Assembly: GCA_025458415.1 (NCBI GenBank)
Contig: JALOSN010000073.1
Coordinates: forward strand, 1 to 5,940
DNA: 5,940 nt
Direction: 5' to 3'
Source of the DNA: Hydrogenophaga sp.
Lineage (GTDB): Bacteria > Pseudomonadota > Gammaproteobacteria > Burkholderiales > Burkholderiaceae_C
Positions 1 to 5,940 of the stretch are shown one piece after another (positions within the stretch are counted from its first letter, which is position 1; each line of letters starts with the position of its first letter). Under the pieces are notes generated by a model. The model was not told the origin of the DNA. It searched no databases and saw only the letters and a list, made by a program, of their open reading frames with translations. A program made the translations under genes and the position numbers.

Positions 1-2
1 AC

Positions 3-62
3 CCGCAAGGAGCCGGTGTGCTGGACGCCGAATTGCTCTCACGCGTGCTGCCCGCCAGGTGA
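3..62 (+). CDS. Possible C-terminal tail of a plus-strand gene entering from the left edge
   Basis: The third forward frame is open from the window edge to a TGA at 60-62. It gives 19 residues ending in GAGVLDAELLSRVLPAR, and most of its codons end in G or C, as in the real genes here. The GAGVLDAE stretch resembles the closing segment of subtilisin-like S8 peptidases, which often read GAG followed by a hydrophobic pair and DA. That resemblance is recalled and far too short to name the gene. Forward frame 1 is also open, to 171, but its first half is rich in Cys and Trp and looks less like protein. If this tail is real, its gene converges on the minus-strand operon. Confidence 0.3.
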   Translation, partial: PQGAGVLDAELLSRVLPAR

Positions 63-118
63 AGTGGTTCAGAGGAATGCCGCTGTTGCCGGCCGCCGCA
101 TTTGCCGCGCGGCCCAGC

Positions 119-134
119 TCAGCGCCAGCGCTGA
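119..134. repeat. Short interrupted palindrome in the left intergenic region
   Basis: TCAGCGC at 119-125 is followed by CA and then by its exact reverse complement GCGCTGA at 128-134. A two-base centre is too tight for a simple hairpin loop, so a dyad protein-binding site or chance in GC-rich DNA are the options. A second imperfect dyad lies just to its left, with GGCCGC at 91-96 and GCGGCC at 109-114. Confidence 0.3.
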
Positions 135-175
135 ACGGCTGCTTTTGCCAACGCGCGAAGACCGCTCCTGACCGA

Positions 176-221
176 GACAAGCCTTCCAACGCATTGCCCC
201 TGCTTGTCAGCATTCGTTTTT
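176..221 (+). terminator. Weak terminator-like inverted repeat with T-tract
   Basis: GACAAGC at 176-182 and its reverse complement GCTTGTC at 202-208 could pair as a 7-bp stem around a 19-base loop. A run of five T lies at 217-221, eight bases past the stem. The loop is long, the stem is short and only moderately GC-rich, and the T-run is displaced, so this is at best a weak terminator for a plus-strand gene coming from the left. No T-run lies on the side where it would serve the minus-strand operon. Confidence 0.15.
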
Positions 222-288
222 CAACAGACAGTCAGAGAATTCCACCCGCCTCAAGGCTGCGCCGGCACCACCTGCATCCCACCCGGCA

Positions 289-927
289 TCACCGGACATC
301 GCCCCGGTAGATGCCGCTGGCGATGTAGCCCATGCCCCACTGCGTGCCCTGCCAGCGGAAATCATCGCAATGGCTGGCCACGCAGCGCCAGGGTTGGCGC
401 AGGCCACCCGGGTTGGCGTTGTAGGGCCAGTTCTTCAGCCAGGGCAGGAGGTTCAGCGGGCCGGTCCACCACGGAAAGAGCTTCATGCCCGCCATGGCGA
501 CGCGGGCGCCGGACCTGACCTGGCGCAGGATGTTGCGCACCGCCTGTGGTGAGCGGCAGATGTCGTGCGTGTAGTTGAACAGCACCGCATCGGCCAGGGC
601 GGGCAACTGGACGGTTTCGGCCGGTTCGTTGGTGTGCCAGATGTTGGTCCAGCCCTCGCGCTGCACGCGCGCCTGCGCCAGCGCAAACATGTCGGGGCTC
701 TGCTCGAAGGCCAGCACGCGACCCTCAGGCCCGACGCCATCGCGCAGCAAGGCGTAGCTCAGGCCGGTGCCGGCGCCCACGTCGAGTACCGTCTGACCGG
801 TCTGCAGCTGCAGCAGCGCGATGGTGCGGCGGCGCAGCGGCATGGTGCGTTCGGCCGAGGCGTCGTAACCGGCGGCCTTGCTGCGGTAGCGGGCTATGGA
901 CAGTTGGTTGCGGGTCACGGTGGCCAT
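289..927 (-). CDS. Class I SAM-dependent methyltransferase, substrate unknown
   Basis: The product is a 212-residue soluble protein with a Rossmann-type methyltransferase fold. Motif I reads VLDVGAGTGLS at about residues 47-57 and binds S-adenosylmethionine. The acidic residue ending the second strand is Glu75 in VLAFEQS. The strand-4 region is ADAVLFNYTHDI at about 112-123. It looks like the UbiE or phospholipid-N-methyltransferase type of small enzyme, but nothing identifies its acceptor. The Trp-rich C-terminal third (FPWW, LLPWLKNWP) is hydrophobic enough to suggest a membrane-bound or lipid substrate. The ATG at 927 was chosen because it lies 29 bases after the stop of the glucan synthase gene, whereas the longer open frame would overlap that gene by about 370 bases. 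No clear Shine-Dalgarno sequence precedes it. It is the last gene of the run. Methylation of the glucan, its substituent or a lipid are all open. Confidence 0.85.
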   Translation of the reverse strand: MATVTRNQLSIARYRSKAAGYDASAERTMPLRRRTIALLQLQTGQTVLDVGAGTGLSYALLRDGVGPEGRVLAFEQSPDMFALAQARVQREGWTNIWHTNEPAETVQLPALADAVLFNYTHDICRSPQAVRNILRQVRSGARVAMAGMKLFPWWTGPLNLLPWLKNWPYNANPGGLRQPWRCVASHCDDFRWQGTQWGMGYIASGIYRGDVR

Positions 928-956
928 TGTGACGCGAGACTTGTGGGCGGACAGGC

Positions 957-3662
957 TTATGGACTCGTGGGTGAGGACGCCGATGGCAGGGGGCCGGTCT
1001 CGGCGCTCGGTGGCGACGTTCGCGCTTCCATCAGGCGGCAGGCCAGCGTGGCCGCATAGGGCAGCGACTGGATGGCCATGATGACCATCCAGCCCAGGCG
1101 GCCGCTGTCCGAGGCGTCGCGGCTCAGCCAGAGCAGGATGATGCAGAAGATCAGGCCGGCCAGCAGCGCCAGCTCTTCCTCGATGCCACGCGCCAGGGGC
1201 GGGCCGGGGTAGGTGTTGCTGTCCTGTGGCTGCCCGCCGCCATTTGGCGCTTCTTTTTGTGCTGCCTCGGGCGCTGCCTTGCGGGTGATCTCGAACACCG
1301 CATGCCGATGGCGCAGCCCATGCCACACGCCGCGCGCGACGCGGTGCGACAGCGCCATGCCGGCCAGCGCCGCACCCAGGCGGTCACGCAGGCCGCAGGG
1401 CACGCAGCGCGCGTACAGCAGCGGGCCGATCAGCAGGCGCGCCCCGAAGAACGCGACCAGGGGAGCGGTGAACAGCCACAGCGGGGGTTCGACCCGGGTG
1501 GGCATGTAGATCATGCCCAGGCTGTAGACGATCATGGCCATGGAGAACAGCAGGTGCAGCGCATCGCCGAGCCAGGGCAGCCAGCCGGCCAGGAAGTGGT
1601 AGCGCTGTGACAGGCTGAGTGGCGAGCGGCCCAGCAGCGCGCGGGCATGCTGCCTGAAGATCTGCACGGCGCCCTGTGCCCAGCGCCGCCGCTGCCGGGC
1701 ATAGGCGCTGAAGTCGGCGGGCAGCAGGCCGGTGCCCAGCACCTGGTCCACATAGACGGCGCGCCAGCCGTCCTGCAGCAGGCGCAGCCCCAGTTCGGTG
1801 TCTTCGCAGATGCAGTCTTCGTTCCAGCGCAGCTGGCGCAGCTGCTGCGCGCGCACCAGGGTCATGGTGCCGTGTTGCACGATGGCGTTGCGCTCGTGCC
1901 GGTGGTGCATGCCGATGCGGAAGAAACCCTCGGTCTCCCAGTTCATCATGCGGTCCAGCAGGCGGTGCTCCCAGTGCCGGTGCACCTGGGGCGCCTGCAC
2001 CACGCCCACCACCGGGTCGGCCAGGTGCGCCTGCACGGCACGGAACCACAGGGGGTGGACGATGTAGTCGGCGTCGACCACGGCCACCCACTGCGCGTCG
2101 GGGTGGGTGAGCTTCAGGGCCTGGTTCAGCGCGCCGGCCTTGAAGCCCGGCAGGTGCTCGAACTGGGCGAACCGCAGGCGGGGGTCCTGGCGCGCGTGCA
2201 TCCACTGCGCCAACTGCCGCCGGGCCAACGGGTCGCGGGTGTTGTTGTCCACCACCACCACCTCGAAGGCCCGCCAGTCCAGCGCCAGCAGCGACTCGAC
2301 CGCCCGTATGACCATGTCGGGTGGTTCGTTGGCACAGGCCAGGTGGACGCTGATGAAGGCCTGTGGTGCGTCGGGTGCCTCGGGCCAGGCGGGATGGGGT
2401 GGCTGTCGTGGCACCTGGCCGGCCCAGCTGCGCTCAATGCCTTCGAAGGACTGCGCCAGCAGCGTGGCACCGATGAAGCCCAGGGCCAGCAGCACCAGCG
2501 CCAACCCCAGCAGGTCGATGCCGATGAGGTAATGCGAGAGCGGGACTGCCAGCAGGACCACCATCAGTGAAGCCACGCCCTGGGCCGCCAGGGCCAGCGC
2601 GAGCCGGGCAGGCGTTTGCAGGCGTCGGGCAGCCCGCAGAAACGGCAGGGCCAGCGCGACCCCCAGCAGGCTGGCGATCAACGCCTTGTGCGGTCCGTAG
2701 GGGTCGGATGCCACCGGCCCCTGTAACGGAAACTTGGGCTGGCGCCAGGAGTCCCACAGGCCCCAGTAGGCGCCAGCGCGTCCTTCGATGGCGACCTTCC
2801 AGGGCTGGTCGAAGGCCTCGATGAGGAAGTAGTCGATGCCCAGGGCATCGGCCTGCTGCAAGAACCCGCGCACAAAGCGCGCCTGGTTGGCGGGTGTGGC
2901 TTCGGCCCGACCCACGGGGCGGCCGTTGCTGGGCCAGCCGATCTCGGCCACCACCACCGGGCGCCCCGGAAACCGCGCCTGCACCCGGGCGATCTGGTCC
3001 AGCGCGGTCTGCACCGCCGAGTCGATCGGAATGCCTTCCCAGTAGGGCAGCACATGGATGGCGATGAAGTCCACATGCAGGGCCAGCTGGGGCTGCTCCA
3101 GCCAGACGTGCCAGGGTTCGGCGGTGGACACCTGGACGGTCGTGCCCGCCAGGGCGGCGCGGGTACGGTCCAGGTAGCTGGTCAGGCGGTTGGGCGGCAG
3201 CCGGGCGGTGAGCTGGGTCTCGTTGCCCACGATCAGGCGCTGCACGTTGGGGTGCGCACGCGCCATGTCCACCGCCGCATCCAGCTCTTGCCGGTTGCGC
3301 GCCAGGTCCTGATCGAGGAAGGCGCCGAGCATCACGTCCAGCCCATGCCGTTGTGCCAGCGCCGGCAGGTCCGCCTGGTCGGCCGCCGAGTAGGTGCGGA
3401 TGCGGCGGGTGTGGCCGGCCAGCAGCGCGAGGTCCTGCTCGATGGCCTGCGCTGCGGGTTGCTCGCCCTTGAGCGGGCTCTGCCAGCGGCCCGCCCCGTT
3501 GTACGACAGGCCAGCGAGCGGGCCGCTGTGGTCGGGCGCCGGCAACGCGTTCTGGAACAGGCCCCAGACGCCCAGGTTGAGCAGCGCCGCCACCCCGGCA
3601 ATGGCCAGTACCCATGCCCACCGGGGGCGGCGGGCGGGTGTGGGGGCGACGCTCATGGTCAT
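957..3662 (-). CDS. ndvB: NdvB-type beta-1,3-glucan synthase: GH17 domain fused to GT2 membrane glycosyltransferase
   Basis: This inner-membrane protein of 901 residues probably polymerises UDP-glucose into beta-1,3-glucan. An N-terminal membrane segment (about 16-36) leads to a periplasmic GH17 domain (about 52-315). That domain has the expected acid/base Glu148 in GNE and nucleophile Glu240 in AEIGWPSNG. Membrane helices follow at about 327-342, 353-375 and 379-404. Next is a cytoplasmic GT2 domain (about 436-676) with Asp472 in VVVDNNT, the LPGFKAGALN segment at about 504-513, Asp530 and Asp532 in DAD, Glu620-Asp621 in CICEDTELG, and QRRRW at 657-661, the processive-synthase signature. About four or five more helices and a Pro/Ser-rich tail end it; no PilZ domain is seen. 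This architecture is known from Pseudomonas and Bradyrhizobium Ndv proteins, whose GH17 parts act as transglycosylases. The start could also be ATG 3656, or GTG 3704, which would overlap the upstream stop; none has a good ribosome site. The symbol is by architecture only. Confidence 0.88.
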   Translation of the reverse strand: MTMSVAPTPARRPRWAWVLAIAGVAALLNLGVWGLFQNALPAPDHSGPLAGLSYNGAGRWQSPLKGEQPAAQAIEQDLALLAGHTRRIRTYSAADQADLPALAQRHGLDVMLGAFLDQDLARNRQELDAAVDMARAHPNVQRLIVGNETQLTARLPPNRLTSYLDRTRAALAGTTVQVSTAEPWHVWLEQPQLALHVDFIAIHVLPYWEGIPIDSAVQTALDQIARVQARFPGRPVVVAEIGWPSNGRPVGRAEATPANQARFVRGFLQQADALGIDYFLIEAFDQPWKVAIEGRAGAYWGLWDSWRQPKFPLQGPVASDPYGPHKALIASLLGVALALPFLRAARRLQTPARLALALAAQGVASLMVVLLAVPLSHYLIGIDLLGLALVLLALGFIGATLLAQSFEGIERSWAGQVPRQPPHPAWPEAPDAPQAFISVHLACANEPPDMVIRAVESLLALDWRAFEVVVVDNNTRDPLARRQLAQWMHARQDPRLRFAQFEHLPGFKAGALNQALKLTHPDAQWVAVVDADYIVHPLWFRAVQAHLADPVVGVVQAPQVHRHWEHRLLDRMMNWETEGFFRIGMHHRHERNAIVQHGTMTLVRAQQLRQLRWNEDCICEDTELGLRLLQDGWRAVYVDQVLGTGLLPADFSAYARQRRRWAQGAVQIFRQHARALLGRSPLSLSQRYHFLAGWLPWLGDALHLLFSMAMIVYSLGMIYMPTRVEPPLWLFTAPLVAFFGARLLIGPLLYARCVPCGLRDRLGAALAGMALSHRVARGVWHGLRHRHAVFEITRKAAPEAAQKEAPNGGGQPQDSNTYPGPPLARGIEEELALLAGLIFCIILLWLSRDASDSGRLGWMVIMAIQSLPYAATLACRLMEARTSPPSAETGPLPSASSPTSP

Positions 3663-3687
3663 GCGACGGTGGATGCGGTACGGCAGC

Positions 3688-5349
3688 TCAGGGTTGGGTC
3701 GCACCAGCGCCGAACCCGGTGATCAGCAGGCTGGTCAGCAGGTGCAGTTCGCCGATCACCTGGCGGTCGGGCCACAGTCCGTCGGAGAAGCCCTGGGCCT
3801 TGAAGGTTTCGAGCAGCGCCGGGTCGTGGCTGATGATGTGCACCGGGACATCCCACGGCGCACCCTCACCGATGATGTTGGCGGTCGGCTGGTGGTCACC
3901 CACCAGCACATAGATGGTTTCGCGCGCATCGGGGCGTGCCAGGCGGCCGGACAGCCAGCGGTAGACGTAATTCACCGCCTCGATGTAGTGGCTGCGCATG
4001 TCCAGCCAGTTCATGGGCTGGCTGAGCGCGGCCTGCAGTTCTGCGGGGTCGAAAGGCGTGGCGGTCAGCGCGCGCTGCCAGTCCGGCTGGTAGGGCGGTA
4101 CGGGGTTGAAGGGAAAGTGGGAGGTGATGGTGGGAAAGAACAGCAGCCGCGGCGGGTTTTGGGGACCGCGTGGATGCGCCTGTTCGAACCGCGCCAGGGC
4201 AATCTGGTCGGGAATGTTCCAGAACGTGATCGGCGGCCCTTCGTAGGCCAGGGCCGGGCCGTCGATGAAGTGGTCGAAGCCGTAGTGCACATGCTCGGGC
4301 CAGGGCCAGGACACCGCGTGGTAGAGGCCGAAGGTCTCGTAGCCCGCCTGCCTGAACAGGTGCATCAGCGTCGGGCGTTGGGTGGTCAGGAGCAGGTCAT
4401 GGCGACGGGGGTCCGACAGTTCGACGCCCGAGAGCACCGACAGGTGCGCCAGATCGGAGGCGCCGCCGATCACGGGCGAGCGGAAGAAGCCCGACACCAC
4501 GTGGCGACCGCTGGCCGCCAGGGCCTGCTGCAGCGCCAGGCGACCGGGCTCGGTGGCCGGCCGGATTTGCGGGTGTTCGTACAGGGCCGCGCCGAACGAC
4601 TCCAGAAAGATGATGGTCACATCGCGCTGGCGCAGTGCCGAGAGCAGGTCGGGGCCGTGGTGGGTCATCGCGTCCTCGACCGGCGTGAGGGGCGGCAGCG
4701 CCTGCGCCAGGCGCCCCGGCAGGGCAGCGTCCGCCAGCAGCTTCATCTGCTTGAGGTAGGTGGGCAGCACCGCATTGGAGACCCAGCGGCCCGTGCCCGG
4801 TACCCACGCCACGTGGGCCGCGGCGAGCACGGCGGCCACGAAAGCCAGGCCCCAGGCCCAGAGCGAGCGCAAGGCCCGGGGGGCCAGCGTGTGCAGCAGC
4901 GCGCCCAGGCAGGCGCGGATGAGCACCAGCAGCGGGGCACCGAACCCGAGCACCAACACCAGCGCACCGGCCGAGACCCACCACGGGTGGTTCTGCGCCG
5001 AGACCCAGAGAAAGCGCGGCAGTTGCGGTATGTCCCAGTAGAGGCTGATGGGGCGACCGAACAGACTGGGCGCGGTGACGTCGGCGTAGCGGCCCAGCAC
5101 CAGCAACAGCACCAGCAACGACAGCCCCCACAGCGTCCGGTTCGAGGGGGCAACGCGCCGGGCGGCCAGCCAGAGCAGCAGCAGCCAGAGCCCGACCATT
5201 TCGGGCGCCAGCAGGGCCTGGAACCGGATGCCGGGTGTGGGCCACCAGGGACCGAAGCTCAGCAGGGCGTTGAGCACGAGCAGGGCCAGCACGGCTCTGG
5301 CCTGCGGCCACCAGTGGTGGTGGTCGATGGACAGCGGCTTGTCTTTCAT
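3688..5349 (-). CDS. LtaS/OpgB-like alkaline-phosphatase-superfamily transferase, probable phosphoglycerol transferase
   Basis: This 553-residue membrane protein has about five N-terminal helices (near 18-35, 47-65, 73-88, 124-147 and 163-182) and a periplasmic sulfatase-fold domain from about residue 240. Metal and active-site elements are visible: Glu250 in IIFLESFG, a Ser298 region in GGASDLAHLSVLSG, His410 in TSHFPF, and Asp485-His486 in VLVGDHQP. This is the layout of lipoteichoic acid synthase and of OpgB/MdoB, which move phosphoglycerol from phosphatidylglycerol onto a polymer. The Cys/Ser-X-Pro-X-Arg signature of true sulfatases is absent. The glucan synthase follows 25 bases downstream, so glycerol-phosphate substitution of that glucan is the likely role, by inference. 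The usual nucleophile of such transferases is Thr; here a Ser sits at that place. Phosphoethanolamine transfer or a hydrolase role cannot be excluded. ATG 5349 was chosen; AGGTGG lies just before it. An in-frame GTG at 5355 would add two residues. Confidence 0.82.
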   Translation of the reverse strand: MKDKPLSIDHHHWWPQARAVLALLVLNALLSFGPWWPTPGIRFQALLAPEMVGLWLLLLWLAARRVAPSNRTLWGLSLLVLLLVLGRYADVTAPSLFGRPISLYWDIPQLPRFLWVSAQNHPWWVSAGALVLVLGFGAPLLVLIRACLGALLHTLAPRALRSLWAWGLAFVAAVLAAAHVAWVPGTGRWVSNAVLPTYLKQMKLLADAALPGRLAQALPPLTPVEDAMTHHGPDLLSALRQRDVTIIFLESFGAALYEHPQIRPATEPGRLALQQALAASGRHVVSGFFRSPVIGGASDLAHLSVLSGVELSDPRRHDLLLTTQRPTLMHLFRQAGYETFGLYHAVSWPWPEHVHYGFDHFIDGPALAYEGPPITFWNIPDQIALARFEQAHPRGPQNPPRLLFFPTITSHFPFNPVPPYQPDWQRALTATPFDPAELQAALSQPMNWLDMRSHYIEAVNYVYRWLSGRLARPDARETIYVLVGDHQPTANIIGEGAPWDVPVHIISHDPALLETFKAQGFSDGLWPDRQVIGELHLLTSLLITGFGAGATQP

Positions 5350-5351
5350 GT

Positions 5352-5357
5352 CCACCT
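5352..5357 (-). promoter_or_regulatory. Ribosome binding site candidate for the AlkP-superfamily gene
   Basis: On the minus strand AGGTGG precedes the ATG at 5349, with the AGG part five bases from it. A second purine-rich stretch, GGGGGA, ends nine bases before the alternative GTG start at 5355. The two signals favour different starts and the choice changes the protein by only two residues. The whole space between the SMR stop and this start is 23 bases, leaving no room for a full promoter. Confidence 0.4.
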
Positions 5358-5372
5358 GGGTCGGTCCCCCGA

Positions 5373-5726
5373 TCAGGAACTTACACGCGAGGTCGAATGC
5401 AGCCCCATGACGCCGATGACGATCAGGCCGATGCTGACCATCTTGACCGCGGTCGCGGGTTCCTTGAAGTATCCGATGCCGATGATGGCCGTCAGCACTG
5501 TGCCGACGCCGGACCAGACCGCGTAGGTCACGCTCAATCCCAGGACACGCACCACCAGGGTATTGAGCACGAAGGCACCGGCATAGAACACGAAGATCAG
5601 CACCGAGGGCGTCAGCCGCGTGAAGCCTTCGGACAGTCGCATGCTGGTGGTACCGGCCACCTCCAGCAGAATGGCCACGCCCAGGACGACCCAGGCTTGC
5701 GCGACGGTGAGCAGGGGAAAGGCCAT
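5373..5726 (-). CDS. Small multidrug resistance (SMR) family transporter, EmrE/Qac-like
   Basis: This 117-residue protein has four membrane helices and belongs to the dimeric proton-coupled antiporters that export cationic compounds across the inner membrane. The essential proton- and drug-binding glutamate is Glu22 in AILLEVAGTTSM, matching Glu14 of E. coli EmrE with a constant offset of eight. With the same offset Tyr48, Tyr68 and Trp71 match EmrE Tyr40, Tyr60 and Trp63. The helix 1-2 loop SEGFTRLTPSV is almost that of EmrE, and helix 3 reads YAVWSGVG. The WSGVG form fits the Qac/EmrE branch better than the guanidinium exporters (Gdx/SugE), which usually have WTGIG. At about 117 residues it is slightly longer than the usual 105-110 because of a longer N-terminus. 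It starts five bases after the permease stop, has no evident ribosome site, and may depend on translational coupling. Its natural substrate is unknown. Confidence 0.92.
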   Translation of the reverse strand: MAFPLLTVAQAWVVLGVAILLEVAGTTSMRLSEGFTRLTPSVLIFVFYAGAFVLNTLVVRVLGLSVTYAVWSGVGTVLTAIIGIGYFKEPATAVKMVSIGLIVIGVMGLHSTSRVSS

Positions 5727-5731
5727 GCGCG

Positions 5732-5940
5732 CTAGCGGGTGAGCCAGCGCCGGGCGCCGTGGCTGCTGGCGTCGACCACCGCCACCATCAGCAGCATGGC
5801 ACCCAGGATGGTGGCGGTCTTGCCCATCTGGAACAGGCCCATGTGGAAGGCCAGCAGCTGGCCCAGGCCGCCGGCGCCCACCACGCCCAGCACGGCGGCG
5901 GCGCGGATGTTGTTCTCCCAGCGGTAGAGCGTGTAGCTCA
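5732..5940 (-). CDS. phnE: PhnE-type phosphonate/phosphite ABC transporter permease, C-terminal part
   Basis: A frame open to the right edge ends with TAG at 5732-5734 and encodes the last 69 residues of an inner-membrane permease. It begins SYTLYRWENNIRAAAVLGVV and continues VGAGGLGQLLAFHMGLFQM. The pattern YRWE, N, RAA, VLG, VGAGGLG is the coupling-loop region typical of PhnE, the permease of PhnCDE importers for phosphonates or phosphite. It is followed by a last membrane helix (about 45-58 of the visible part) and a short basic tail, ARRWLTR, on the cytoplasmic side. The protein is cut by the window edge, so most helices are not seen and the substrate cannot be told from this part. PtxC-like phosphite permeases share the motif. 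The partner ATPase and binding protein would lie further right if the usual cluster is present. The SMR gene begins five bases downstream. Confidence 0.85.
   Translation of the reverse strand, partial: SYTLYRWENNIRAAAVLGVVGAGGLGQLLAFHMGLFQMGKTATILGAMLLMVAVVDASSHGARRWLTR

Noticed and set aside
1..171. Forward frame 1 open from the edge to a TGA at 169-171
   Set aside because: Its first 20 residues are unusually rich in Cys, Trp and Pro and it matches nothing recognisable. Frame 3, ending at 62, reads more like a protein tail.
928..1326. N-terminal extension of the methyltransferase frame to 1326
   Set aside because: The extra 133 residues overlap the conserved 3' end of the glucan synthase in another frame and show no fold. 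The Rossmann domain begins after the ATG at 927.
1647..2570. A 307-residue plus-strand frame opposite the GT2 domain
   Set aside because: It is a codon-bias shadow of the GT2 coding region, which carries the DAD, ED and QRRRW motifs on the other strand.
957..3662. Cyclic beta-1,2-glucan synthase (Rhizobium NdvB/ChvB type), cellulose synthase BcsA or curdlan synthase
   Set aside because: The beta-1,2 enzymes are roughly three times longer and built differently. BcsA has a PilZ domain that is absent here. Curdlan synthase lacks a GH17 domain. The GH17-GT2 fusion points to the beta-1,3-glucan Ndv type.
3688..5349. True sulfatase
   Set aside because: The Cys/Ser-X-Pro-X-Arg signature needed for formylglycine formation is not present, and five N-terminal membrane helices match LtaS-like transferases instead.
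3394..5526. A 710-residue open frame on the plus strand, antisense to the AlkP gene and parts of its neighbours
   Set aside because: It is opposite well-supported genes with recognisable motifs, and its translation is rich in Gln, Arg, Gly, Val and His with no domain. Long antisense frames of this kind are expected in DNA with strong GC third-position bias.
1..5940. Mobile element, CRISPR array, tRNA or rRNA gene
   Set aside because: No transposase or integrase motif, no regularly spaced repeats, and no tRNA- or rRNA-like sequence were seen. Triplet runs such as those near 2251 and 5312 are explained by Val/Asp/Asn and His codons in the minus-strand genes.

Overview
The window is very GC-rich, with strong G/C preference at third codon positions and almost no intergenic space. 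Everything recognisable fits a betaproteobacterium, most likely Burkholderiales and perhaps Comamonadaceae. That placement rests on composition and protein character, not on a marker gene.

Five genes run head to tail on the minus strand. Read in transcription order (right to left) they are: the 3' end of a PhnE-type phosphonate/phosphite ABC permease (5732 to the window edge); an EmrE/Qac-like small multidrug resistance (SMR) transporter (5373-5726); a membrane-anchored alkaline-phosphatase-superfamily enzyme resembling lipoteichoic acid synthase and phosphoglycerol transferase (3688-5349); a GH17-GT2 fusion of the NdvB type that should make a beta-1,3-glucan (957-3662); and a small class I SAM-dependent methyltransferase (289-927). 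Gaps between them are only 5, 23, 25 and 29 bases, and no terminator or promoter was seen between them, so one transcript is plausible. The left 288 bases hold no clear gene apart from a possible plus-strand gene tail ending at 62. That would make 63-288 a convergent intergenic region with two weak inverted repeats.

The core of interest is the LtaS/OpgB-like enzyme beside the GH17-GT2 synthase. The GT2 part would polymerise UDP-glucose and pass the chain across the inner membrane. The periplasmic GH17 part, which keeps both catalytic glutamates, would cut and rejoin or branch the chain. The AlkP enzyme could then add phosphoglycerol from membrane phospholipid, giving an anionic periplasmic glucan. 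This matches what is known of the Pseudomonas aeruginosa ndvB product, a glycerol-phosphorylated beta-1,3-glucan, but here it is an inference from gene order and domains. The methyltransferase and SMR transporter are linked by position only.
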